A stretch of 64,000 nt of DNA from IMG/VR virus record IMGVR_UViG_3300025687_000026, positions 43,061-107,060 of that record; one strand, written 5' to 3'. Shown piece after piece: positions 21,101 through 27,355 of the stretch. The stretch comes from a virus. Each line of letters starts with the position of its first letter. Position 1 is the stretch's first letter. The notes beneath the pieces are model-generated. The model saw only the letters and a list, made by a program, of their open reading frames with translations, was not told where the DNA came from and ran no database searches. Both the position numbers and the translations under genes were made by a program.

Positions 21101-24100
21101 CCCACACCGTATCACCGTGACGCAAACCACCTTGGGCGTAAGGGAAAAGCCACGAGCGATTGAGAATGGCCTCATCATCGTTCTTCATGACATTGTGACA
21201 ACCCACTCGCAAGTAAGCCGTCAAAGCAGCGTCAGCAGCGATATTCTGCAAGTCAATCAAGACATCGGGCAGCATTGAGCCGTCCAGCGTAATAATTGTG
21301 TCCGTGGTCGGTATGGCTTGAGCCTGACCCTCGTCAATGAGTTGAACTCGACCGAGGTAGAGCACGCTCTCTGTTTTACCCGTAGCGATGACATAACGCT
21401 CAACATAGACCTCATCACCCACCTGCACATCCAACCCGGTCGTGTTGGCTTGCAGTAGACCGTTGTGTGTCGGGTTGGTTACGGTGATGCTAACGGGAGT
21501 TGGAGTAGGCGTGGCTCTGATAATCCAAGGATGTCGACCGGTAGGCGGTCGGTAAGTATCACTAATGTTGAGATTGTCTTCAAGCGCACGACTAAAGCGG
21601 TCGATAGAATAACCGAGGTCAAAACCACGGCGGGTGAGTAGAGCATCTTGGTCAAGAATAAACTCAGGCTGTGTTCGGTCGAGGTAGTTGGGTAGAGCAC
21701 CGCCCTTGTTGAAAATGTCTTCAACAAGGATGGAGTTGCGGAATTGCTCGGGGCTGGTTGGACTACCACTCAATGCAGCGAAAGTCGCCGAGGCGTCACC
21801 CCAGTAGATGAAGCGACGAGTGGTGCCGTCAGGTGAAAATGTCTCAAGGCCGTAGTGGTAATCTCCTGTCTCGTAGACGATGTTACCGTTTGAGTCGAGC
21901 GTAGGTGAGATGTTTGGGAAGAGGTCAGCGTCCTCTTCAGACAAAGAGATGACTGCGAGCCCGGTGAAAGTGCTACCGTTCATGATAGGAGTAACACCAA
22001 GCACCGAGCCCCGTGCACGCCCGCTGAAGACACGAGGAGCGTGAGGGTTTGTAGTCGGCCCTGCTTTGAACTCAACAGCACTGACATACTGACGCAGACC
22101 ATAATCGACATTCCCACCCTGCGTCTTAACGCTGGCCGAGTCATGGTAGTATTCGCTGCGTCGCTCAATGGCGGACGACGGAGAGAGAGGGCTACCTTCA
22201 AGCGGCACCAACGATTCAGATTGGTAGAAACCACCGACGAGAAGCATCATGCCCGGCTCATGCAGTCGCAAGAAGTTTTCAGAGTAGGCCCAAGGTTCAT
22301 CTTCAAACTCCAAATAACCGTCAGCAGCAGGGTCGTTCTCGTAAATAATCCAATCGCCGCTGGGTAAGAAAGCGCGTTGATGGCGTTGCACTTCCTCGAC
22401 ATAGAAGTAGTCAGGCTCAGAGCCGACCACCTTGTTGATGTTAGCAGCGGGGAAGATGTCGGGGTTGCTCACATAGAGTCGGTAGAAACCACTGACGACT
22501 TCTGCTCTGTGTTGAATTGACGCACTGCGGGTATGTTCACTTTGTGAAAGAGCATAGGCATAAGCGGCGTGGGCCGTCCGGTCAGCGGGAGATACCTCAG
22601 GGTAGCGACGCCCGACCGGTGAGGGGTTCCATGTGTGTGCTGTCATGGTTGGGTCGAGATGCAACTTCAGTGAGTTATCAGGACCGGGGAAAATACCTTC
22701 AGCGGCGTTTTCAAAGAACTGTTCGTTGAAGAGTGGGATTTCAACAAGCGCACGAGTGCTGGCGAACTGAGTGCCTAATTGATAATCGTGGGTTACGGTG
22801 TCCATGGATTGGAACATACGGTCGTTGACAGTGGTGCCGTCAGATGCTGCGTTTTCCATGTAGAAGTTACCGTCACCAAGGATAATTTCACCAAGAGAGA
22901 AAGAGCCAGCACTGCCGCTCGCTACAGCACCTGCTTCGGCACTTAGACCGGACGCATCGGCCCATTCGTAGAAGTTAGCGACCTCGGACCCGTCAGGCAA
23001 AACGAAGCGCCCGCTACCTACGGTGGCGTCAGTAAAAAAGAAGCCCACGCCGTTCTTGCTGGTGTATTCGGCGCTTGCACCAGTCTTGAGGTAAAGTCGC
23101 CCCCTTTTGGGGAAGGGATAGGTTCCCCATGCTTTGAGGTCATCTGAACCGTTGTTGAGTGCTCGGACTTCGATAAATTGCACTCGGTCGGCCGCAGTTA
23201 TGTTGCGGTCAACACGAATCGAAGTAGCAAAACATGAGAAGCCTCGTCGAGTGTTATAAGGCAGCCTCGAAAGAGCACTCGGGTCAAAAGACGGATTGGT
23301 GTCGTAGGCACCCTGACCTACACCACCAAGCGTCACGGACACAACAGGAGCGTTTGGGTCAATCTCCTTCACGACATGCGAATCAGGACTACCTGAGCCA
23401 ATCTCGTCGACGCTCCGCTCAACAGCGGCCGAGTTAAGGCCCACACAACGCACCTTGGTGTAACGAGAGCCTCCGTCGTCAGACTCTTCTTCAGCGACGC
23501 TGCGCAAGCGTGCACGAGTCATAAGAAACATAACGGTAGCGTAGTGAGCGTCTTTACCATGACTACTCTCTGTTTTGATGTGCCGCAACTGAGCAGTTCG
23601 ACGACGGTCAGACGGTTGCACGAAGATACGCTGAGCGATGGTCGGCAAAGCGACAGCGTGGTTGTCAACGATGTCAAACATTTCATGCACGGGGCCGCTT
23701 GAAGCAGCGATACCGATGTCAAACTCACCGGCGCTCGGTGACGCAATCTCTTCGCCCGGCGAGCGCACTGGGGGGACGAAGTCTTCCGCCGCATTTGCCT
23801 CAACGATGATGTGATGAAACACGGACTCGTGAGCCGTCTTTGTCGTGTGTGAAGCGGAAATGTTTTGCGGAGGGCGACGAGGTTCATCACGCACTGTCGC
23901 ATAATTTTGCGGTGTGTAACGCTCGTCCAGTTCGTCGTCGCTTTCGTAGCCCTCGCTGTTATCACCCACGAGGGCGTGCGAAAACGAGGCTTGAGCGTAG
24001 CCTCCTTCATGAGCATCAGCGACTTCAAGAATGCCGCCGGGAGCATGAATCGTGGCTGAGCCCAATGCTGCTTCAATAGCGTCGATGACATAGAAGTCCG

Positions 24101-26108
24101 GTCCTGTGCTAAGCAGAAGGTTAGAAGCAGGCACAGTCTTCTCGACCATAAGCATCGGAGCCGTCTTGTTCATACTGACTCCGGTGAAGTCGATAGCGTT
24201 GTAGTGAATCTCGACGAAAGGGGCCATCCCGTAGGACGACAAGTCCACTTCAAGGATGGCGACTCTGCTGGTGGCTGAAGGACGCAAGTGATGCTTTCGC
24301 ATGTTGGCGTCAACTTCACTCACCTTTTGAGGCACCGGCCCTTTGAGCACGAAAGGCATAGGGTCGAAGGTGGTGGACCCAGCACCACCAATCGCAATCA
24401 AGCGGCGTGAGGCACCGGTAAGGCCGTTGTCAACCGCTTCGTGAACGGTGCTGGTGGACACAACATTGACAATACGGGATTGAGCGATGTCACGGTAATA
24501 GTCAACACGACTGTTGATGGGGAATTGCTTCTCAATGCCTTTTGCGCCTTCGTCATAGAGGAGTTCAACGATGTCGGCGTTGCCCACTTGCTGGTCAAGA
24601 ATCTCTTCGTTGGCCCGAGGCATGTTGCGCAAGTAGTGGTGGCCGATGACATGGTTGAGCGTGTGCCGACCTGAGTGACCGATTTGGAAAGACTCGTTGA
24701 GGGTGCTGGGCCAAACAACGGCGAAGGGGTTGTTGGGGTCGTTGCTTGTCGTCGCCATACGACTGGAGAAGACAATGCCGTGCTGCTCCAAGTCACTCTC
24801 GTCAAGCACCATTTGACCCGTGCGGTCAATCAGTTGCGATGCGAGGTGAGGTGGTTGATAAGGACGACCCGTTCCATTGTCAAGGAGAAGGTCTGCAGCA
24901 ACCACCACGAAGTAGTTATCACCAGTTGCAGCGCTGCGAGTGTGTAATACAGGGCGTAGCCCATCTCCGTTGGTGGAACTGCCGAAGTCAAGATGGACGC
25001 TGCTGACGAGTATCGCTCCCGTATCGACATTGATACGGTGGAGTCGAACACGCTCAGGAGGAGACTGATTTGGTTTTTCACTCTCTCGTCGGATAGCCCC
25101 CGGATTGATGAGGAGATTGTAAGGAACATGGGGCACAGCGTGTGTTTGTTTGGTGCCCGGCGTGGTTTTGTAATCGACCACCGCATAGTTGCCGGAGGAG
25201 TAGGGCGACGAAGTGAAGTCAATAATTCCTGCTGTGACTGCGGTTCCCGTCAATTTACTCGCTAATAAAGCAGCATCGCTTGTGCTGATGTTGATAGCCG
25301 AAAGATTGCTGTCTGCTGAGATGGAGTTGATGGTAAAGGTGCCTTCGATGGGGTCAATCGGCTCCTCAAAGCGAAACAACGCCAGCGTATCTTCACCGAC
25401 CAATGCAGCGTTGCGAGTTACCATCTCGTTACTGAATACCGCTGAGATGTGGATGTTTTCAATGACGCCACGAAACTGACCTCCTGAGCCACCAATGTAG
25501 ACATGTTCGTCCGATTCAGGTAATGTGTAGTTGCCGGGAATGGCTTCACGAGCCATAAGTTCGCCGTTGATGTAGAGCACAGCCGCCCCGTTGGTGACAG
25601 CAGCGACGATATGAATGAGTGGTCGCTGATTGATGTTGAGGTTTGTCGCATCGTCCTTGGCGGCGTCGAAGCGGTTGTAGGAGTCCTCAAAGCCACCGTA
25701 GGTTGTGCTGGGGTAGACGGTGCCGTCGTAGCCCGTGGTGAGCGTCGTAGCGGTGCTGAGGATAACCTTGCGCACACCACCCTCACTGATGATGTTGACC
25801 TCAAACACGGCGGGGCCGGGCGTGTCAACGCTGCCGATGCTGAGTTGGAACTGCTTGTCCTTGGACAACACGACGCCGCCACAGTCAGGCGTGACCCACG
25901 CTTCAATAGCAATTTGACCGCCAAGAGCGTCGCTGATAGCGCTGGCTACCCGTGCACCTTGAGAAGAGGTGCTGATGATGTCCGAAGCGCTACGGTCGCC
26001 GTCAGCAGTGTCTCGGCCCAATTTACTGAAGACACCTTGCGGGATGATGACTCCGTCGCTCACGCCATCAAAGAAGAGGGCGTGGTTTGACTGGAGCATA
26101 ATCGGCAT
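9126..26108 (-). CDS. Giant virion protein (5,660 aa) with LamG-like domains
   Basis: One uninterrupted 17-kb reading frame. ATG at 26108 is preceded by GAGGTGATACG, a good ribosome binding site. Residues 1-240 look like a LamG/concanavalin-type beta sandwich ('LFFDGVSDGVIIP', 'IAIEAWVTPDC', 'AAVLYINGELMA', 'VYIGGSGGQFRGVIENIHIS'). A second such domain lies at about 4380-4525 ('FTLMFETKVRFDGYGVLASK', 'HLVVGIKYDS', 'EIFVNEVILD'). Around 1895-1955 there is a Gly/Thr-rich 'YTAGTKATTTTGTGAG ... GTGYQHNDVITVSGG' module, typical of marine phage tail proteins. The rest is Gly/Asn/Ser-rich with many aromatic residues, few Lys, almost no Cys and no long coiled coil. It lies between tail and hub genes, so it is probably a tail-tip or adhesion protein that binds surface glycans; this is inference. 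Confidence 0.85.
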   Translation of the reverse strand: MPIMLQSNHALFFDGVSDGVIIPQGVFSKLGRDTADGDRSASDIISTSSQGARVASAISDALGGQIAIEAWVTPDCGGVVLSKDKQFQLSIGSVDTPGPAVFEVNIISEGGVRKVILSTATTLTTGYDGTVYPSTTYGGFEDSYNRFDAAKDDATNLNINQRPLIHIVAAVTNGAAVLYINGELMAREAIPGNYTLPESDEHVYIGGSGGQFRGVIENIHISAVFSNEMVTRNAALVGEDTLALFRFEEPIDPIEGTFTINSISADSNLSAINISTSDAALLASKLTGTAVTAGIIDFTSSPYSSGNYAVVDYKTTPGTKQTHAVPHVPYNLLINPGAIRRESEKPNQSPPERVRLHRINVDTGAILVSSVHLDFGSSTNGDGLRPVLHTRSAATGDNYFVVVAADLLLDNGTGRPYQPPHLASQLIDRTGQMVLDESDLEQHGIVFSSRMATTSNDPNNPFAVVWPSTLNESFQIGHSGRHTLNHVIGHHYLRNMPRANEEILDQQVGNADIVELLYDEGAKGIEKQFPINSRVDYYRDIAQSRIVNVVSTSTVHEAVDNGLTGASRRLIAIGGAGSTTFDPMPFVLKGPVPQKVSEVDANMRKHHLRPSATSRVAILEVDLSSYGMAPFVEIHYNAIDFTGVSMNKTAPMLMVEKTVPASNLLLSTGPDFYVIDAIEAALGSATIHAPGGILEVADAHEGGYAQASFSHALVGDNSEGYESDDELDERYTPQNYATVRDEPRRPPQNISASHTTKTAHESVFHHIIVEANAAEDFVPPVRSPGEEIASPSAGEFDIGIAASSGPVHEMFDIVDNHAVALPTIAQRIFVQPSDRRRTAQLRHIKTESSHGKDAHYATVMFLMTRARLRSVAEEESDDGGSRYTKVRCVGLNSAAVERSVDEIGSGSPDSHVVKEIDPNAPVVSVTLGGVGQGAYDTNPSFDPSALSRLPYNTRRGFSCFATSIRVDRNITAADRVQFIEVRALNNGSDDLKAWGTYPFPKRGRLYLKTGASAEYTSKNGVGFFFTDATVGSGRFVLPDGSEVANFYEWADASGLSAEAGAVASGSAGSFSLGEIILGDGNFYMENAASDGTTVNDRMFQSMDTVTHDYQLGTQFASTRALVEIPLFNEQFFENAAEGIFPGPDNSLKLHLDPTMTAHTWNPSPVGRRYPEVSPADRTAHAAYAYALSQSEHTRSASIQHRAEVVSGFYRLYVSNPDIFPAANINKVVGSEPDYFYVEEVQRHQRAFLPSGDWIIYENDPAADGYLEFEDEPWAYSENFLRLHEPGMMLLVGGFYQSESLVPLEGSPLSPSSAIERRSEYYHDSASVKTQGGNVDYGLRQYVSAVEFKAGPTTNPHAPRVFSGRARGSVLGVTPIMNGSTFTGLAVISLSEEDADLFPNISPTLDSNGNIVYETGDYHYGLETFSPDGTTRRFIYWGDASATFAALSGSPTSPEQFRNSILVEDIFNKGGALPNYLDRTQPEFILDQDALLTRRGFDLGYSIDRFSRALEDNLNISDTYRPPTGRHPWIIRATPTPTPVSITVTNPTHNGLLQANTTGLDVQVGDEVYVERYVIATGKTESVLYLGRVQLIDEGQAQAIPTTDTIITLDGSMLPDVLIDLQNIAADAALTAYLRVGCHNVMKNDDEAILNRSWLFPYAQGGLRHGDTVWANMTYNNPHAIEGLFAKSRGVFNEGLVWNEFNGGQGALSGEARDSLPLENFLIGNTCRETAINYAQHVNKTIEVNYAELGISNPPVVAYLDPMLNGDDHARVLLYDVAHDREFVAFQDLHMQVQTSAKVTEIGFQRHTTAQNIVDGSDQIDLGKYGIEYNGAGQHGYITQIDTAAGYPSQNKFVRNTTRSRFMESAYAHDLANHYAASVMKSPITGKVTALTPYYSSGANGSGYTAGTKATTTTGTGAGLTVTITVSGGAIATAVIASAGTGYQHNDVITVSGGTSGRFRVSVAPSGTSTHLTALDRITQYGKAHGHMVHTGYYTGGPFSERSIGDSIQPRTNDATVIPYWANEAHTYTRKVRSNLDRFIVALTLHREEKAGATTRDPSTLFDTPDGTRVVPAFLALRGIRSGALDLSSHDEQRLQHLKHWTEMDFTRRLTIDCGEVATRDGVTDIEAAAREVVRIINQAGAKNARTNLTNGETGSAFDPAVWWDSDKAFSTQDQGSHMGYFRAHLGRVVQDTKGREGFSVVIHSTVPGATGRNFAVWLDNARGQSAYQPEFLIGHGGRFRTFWCQPDELSGENMHPAPMPLNKHGRPFAPITSLRQYTLPDASSADVKSTGDFAQRGDESSDPVMRAMSMVTGSGQSFNTVNTESLEAEGYITNYTEGLRTGSQATGRVNFGGLVAAGIPGFAPDAGKWGFGRKGDKRFDKRYGDIQNTSGDTLPVTYTGHVPASQISHDAIGDSPLYGFQFIDHLGRRHGIRIVYRAINNNFTLDETQLPDTLEDEIVIYIDDRDVGQGGLTIGRHMRGLGDATGRFGANPSNATLIGWEGNRWNGVPSVNAAYDCKATYDSSAKTLTLEMTDPYNNCPHFDVLGYMGFPIEDGVIQVSDPFNAATAVGSWGHMFSYTSRTRNDNTGPHIFYGVEGTEFMTSHTFATASTVTVGAKRFGLNTTSIRALVSSCANWTTLVTDELLAAVVTTAINLPNPNIEEGVPFDCTEFFAADGRTLGQWGVAEDAIRIRAYNTARKVRPISDFFTATLHRDMAIQAAHVEHGDVQFVKMTKDGVTLPSSNNRAATDAQIDAGLRAECGYIPYTVVQVSTKGRGSNANTASPVLVDSSNEPVDTEVWEQNLNGQRFTAYSGDHILPMVNNPTLETDANDSYINSPKFPEVGLAAGSGKPWHFFRPAGNEGDTISSLAKVASFSSQSEVYFGNFSSALATTVNGGTASSGFTSLDHILIDEATLTGTPPDAKPSTDPTIQRYGALRAFRTAGVRVLGSLHSRSQVFFRGGRDSSDHWVPLFFGGGFSGVTIDVNDGSANDYSEKYTHPYANGPTGVAGIQHANETLSSFSLVDCNAIMAFFPGTALLNQHRGSINPPFFNQDSLLSPDIKGGTQTVHPDHPNPAPYTAGVAIQVPIPLVLRFAHPTARYNDHRDGVENKTTFLIFGPGQAFPFTQEEATPVNTYEPAPGRAITVGNTWSKVPAHTGSNTAFMPNHIMNDAGHYMPWTSTYQLNRGRFHWRQTINWEPAQGKPNVEILRQRPEAGRMYGEVFTSGATNLTVSNVHDYRMAHPNRHGVYMGFSMASSSDWCFHMDGGYHPGGSWMDNQITFNPPHPDDNSRVSKSAISGNELHPSAFRVAAPLATKILYGSSGAFVSETVTRDIIDMEYIAVDATRCQNGEELAALLGAAINTYPGGGALKAMGGTFLPSFSNAMKQDRYGWRELEGANIVDYAQGGGGIALNSSFITVDIGSNPDDGYNIPETGWIRTTNSFATTILGENSPAFAPYHSRIVLYVGGSYKVKFFLGQNRISGYGAFESVATWDNYLDGNPLTYPTLGSGVSGLKLYVWVKAGVHQWRNTTRVSGYGQVHFNGLVDAIDRTKPVGVAGWAGERYSYLNTLSGGLSGQYAAGLGAWHASLGFSPYGGSMGCASVLGHLPNITPMPNSPESAPPNNGSDGLATFPSNSNPDAPQDRYDMGTDSGSYTLAFTDSSDFNTPPIMENEPEMQKELTHMQGVFSRAMLVISHESELALVAKTDRDGQKSVGDWLRLVDAADVTKAGTVRWDDRIHGQDRFYAPAHAGPNVEALIHNATSRPTISDYTVTNALDGAPFDAEFSLHPPITAESDLENAEPCFTKTGDLFFDLDKSIGSHFSASAGAQRNVAANFYASASVQPSTLFGGTKQKNTFWVGDVNAYEMYARSPAKNFNIEHVVWKRMDGGSLSMPAVNARGLGAVPWVNRVSGGVGYTTGEKLLGNVRFSFETTNSAMLPVLQAQELAHPQLAEKHRIKLQNVLEIPNEHLQFEEMEVIDDTGQTHTLSGGSPLGVVIRAFRAAGERLASGLAPSVANTSTSPNLVVQLPDPESIPGNILVRSGFDRLQAYQNETMGDGGMIHPDLGASHLGHLFDNAISGPRYGPTMNEVGWEHIAEGSAFPDSTKNGWVETTGNRPLQSSYELHDRTLFFHVTKMGHSHTDRFPTVYTHSNGVETQSLTVSSYSSGVLTASATINSRVFDAAFASKEVSDNRRFLRLSSSGDSCVVSYTGISGDTFTGVVGDIDFTEFIAANPSATITPSYYIPAGSTRFFAARRLRDHAEVSGNSPDMAHTEYITGTALLAHTRYSKPQLTPMPMPRMGHHFVNATMPMLPGHWAHPAYQGLYGKHEAERRATLQDADLIRLLENVDPTTTTLPASVTDYLHPLNPQLRIGSLTATPSGPSDIHGGAFTLMFETKVRFDGYGVLASKGDAGDINKAGGHSIVLEAGANYTQDGHFPDPAEVGAYQIVIQPNLRKQQLTGFHHNNSDASALPDGTARELTGQQVHLVVGIKYDSERGTAIGAATLILSEATLADVRGCEIFVNEVILDHDPDHGSQFSNLPPMLLYNALGVQGSESPTFTRRSHPYHTSMFVDATPGYTLNIPWWSILHKNSPDDATATGFRHLALYRLDNYYEFCRASHGALGAQLTLGGYPSISPDIYSKVLANTSISPVATVQSTGVGYIQVDDASLFPEVPYYGQQLVYTDNDGVTQTLSYTKRTGLTYSSGTMNQPYRFITTALSLPSAGTVLRLSRPYSREVSTSLLTKSQGVLSLNLDQLRGGTRDTNSLYTPDAFVCAWHPNLGRPHTFYSDSSRTWGDATDDRAVDKAAYNSMPEHFETVHYHGVNYAASLGPFHLDFKTPEPPSQFSGTFQSAAGSPSTITMNADVSSDGASAGDYIFVEGKVLGKIAGGGISGVNIVLTTDILFTPAVGSKVYFGADGTAETAANIHIMSGYQAQGSNTVMLSHYWPSGSRGGPLVSRLDGYAAWSAAWNLPALYEAGGGKHWEDTGDAASYTASDGIGIASSLVSTRSYPFGYRFGLRQPWNRPQWGHYGMRAFTESSYSSSNLTLGYKPGPLVEYESQDWNYAGGAGLTPKTLPTTYVGVMERQTNFSGMLGPDKPEWQVRYSDGRRMTRSFGCPVRIIRNNADAPRDWWGDSQGLGIGTIEGAAGYYLVDWWGNTRGEDVRKAPVRGFGIRPAWDAGDAYEYDRTYGRSPYARLWNGGKPIVNFKGVVDPLTGKVLSSPTEVIPRFGGRLNDTNNNNAFVLVDVFAPTNAMRVGDMGGGRGVRYPTQFNEDVLTELSAVYEGSGVVLSHHTAEPTFGQGLLRPRDDVLQPDEVKRGISGRLEIAEDGLLKPEAAVSDRVESITGTSVHKEPISRSSPRIGIDADTLESFSTGINADMVAINSEAHSLHTDRGVGQRIVLQGGLQSGSQTLEDYDLTSLSFAAQPQGGVMRFSHTGNIKPMGGTYILESRSFVNPFDDTGWGRSGSGTTSNPYQTTTSTTTPHNLTDTTVRFMLRPVRLLDNQHIEVFRPVRAVASGTPQYGSTFYTATAGGKYGLFTYESTNASAGSYMRATVPDGNAPYQPVYLMESSSDTVPVSKGPKLPGSAMPTFDTGTLKSTVTRLLISENTLQHYRSDAPRRTGSGKDYSVKPRFSQSLHSKGHKADVTYNTSDHSGDAP

Positions 26109-26117
26109 CGTATCACC

Positions 26118-27353
26118 TCAAGCGAGCACATCAATAGGAGCGAAAACCATTTGGAAGGTGTAGACCTGTTCACCTGCTGAGTAGCCGACATCGAACTTCT
26201 GAATAGCGCCTTTGATGCCTGTGAACTTATCGTCCTTCAGAAACTCACCACCGGCGGGCTTGTTGTTGTTTTGCGACATCTTATCATTGACATTGAGGCC
26301 CAGCCCAGTAGGCACGAGGAAGTTGCGAGCAGCGTATTTTTGCCCGTCCGGTGCAGTAATCATCGAGTTGTAAGGGATTTGCAGACCAATGGGGTAGTCG
26401 CCGTCTGTAAAGAGGGAAAAGAGTCCGCCAGCAGCAGCAGAACTGCCTCCGACAATAGCAGCACCTGCTATGAGTCCCACACCACCCGTGGCGATGACTG
26501 CTCCTGCTGCAATCAAGCCACCAGCAACTGCTGCTGAGCCCGTTCGCTGCGTGTTGTGCAGAATACCGTAAAGGTCCTGCACTTTGTCACCTGCTGATTT
26601 CAGCGTAGTCGATGCGTCAAAGCCACCCGTGAACTGTGTGTGGTAAGGAATGAACTCAGCGGAGTTGTTGAAGAGGAGGCTCGTGGACCGGTTCATTGGC
26701 CCGCTGTTTATCTGCCTGATGATGAGGCGAGTGTTGCCCGCAGACGGGACCTTTTTGGAAGCCACTACACTTACCGTGAGATAACTGCTGAGCGCAGGCG
26801 CAGTGCTGATGGCCGTGGACACGGCAGTGGCCAGTTGAGGACCGGTGATGGAAGCCCCCGTGCTGGTGTCATAAACACGAATGTTAGTGCCGCTCACATA
26901 GCCCACTGAGCCCGAGGATGACTCGAATTGAATGATAGCAGCGCTTGTTGCACCTGAGGAGAGTTTGAGGTATAACTGCAGCGTCCCAAGTCCAGTTGCT
27001 AAGTTTTGATAGAAAGCAGGGTTGACTGCAGCGAGTGCTCCGTTGCTGAGGGTGAACTTACTCTCGAATGCAAAGTCAATCTCCGCTTGAGCAGCCGTAG
27101 CGGCTTTGGTCGCTCGGCTGAGGTCATCGTCCACGAACACGCCTTCAATGATAATAGTGGAGTTGACACGGTTGAGGTCGATGCCGTAACGACGACCGCC
27201 AGTAAAGGGAGCAGGCATGCCGCCGACTTTACGCTCTACGCTCAAGGCGATGGACTGAGCGCTGAGTTCCATACCACTACTGTAACCTGCAGCAGCCATG
27301 GCTGTCGGATTATCGAAGTGCAGACGGATGGGCGTGCCGTAGCCATCAGCCAT
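26118..27353 (-). CDS. Tail protein with Gly/Ala hydrophobic segment
   Basis: A 411-residue protein between the tape measure and the giant protein. The N- and C-terminal parts look like a beta-rich tail or baseplate component ('IALSVERKVGG', 'NSTIIIEGVFVDD', and a final 'GEQVYTFQMVFAPIDVLA'). In between, about residues 275-315, a 40-residue Gly/Ala/Ile/Val stretch ('VAGGLIAAGAVIATGG', 'LIAGAAIVGGSSAAAGGLF') is hydrophobic enough to enter a membrane. That would suit a protein delivered to the cell envelope during DNA entry, though it could simply be a buried helical hairpin. The start at 27353 follows GGGAGGGTCTGAGC. No family is recognised with certainty. Confidence 0.6.
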   Translation of the reverse strand: MADGYGTPIRLHFDNPTAMAAAGYSSGMELSAQSIALSVERKVGGMPAPFTGGRRYGIDLNRVNSTIIIEGVFVDDDLSRATKAATAAQAEIDFAFESKFTLSNGALAAVNPAFYQNLATGLGTLQLYLKLSSGATSAAIIQFESSSGSVGYVSGTNIRVYDTSTGASITGPQLATAVSTAISTAPALSSYLTVSVVASKKVPSAGNTRLIIRQINSGPMNRSTSLLFNNSAEFIPYHTQFTGGFDASTTLKSAGDKVQDLYGILHNTQRTGSAAVAGGLIAAGAVIATGGVGLIAGAAIVGGSSAAAGGLFSLFTDGDYPIGLQIPYNSMITAPDGQKYAARNFLVPTGLGLNVNDKMSQNNNKPAGGEFLKDDKFTGIKGAIQKFDVGYSAGEQVYTFQMVFAPIDVLA

Positions 27354-27355
27354 GC

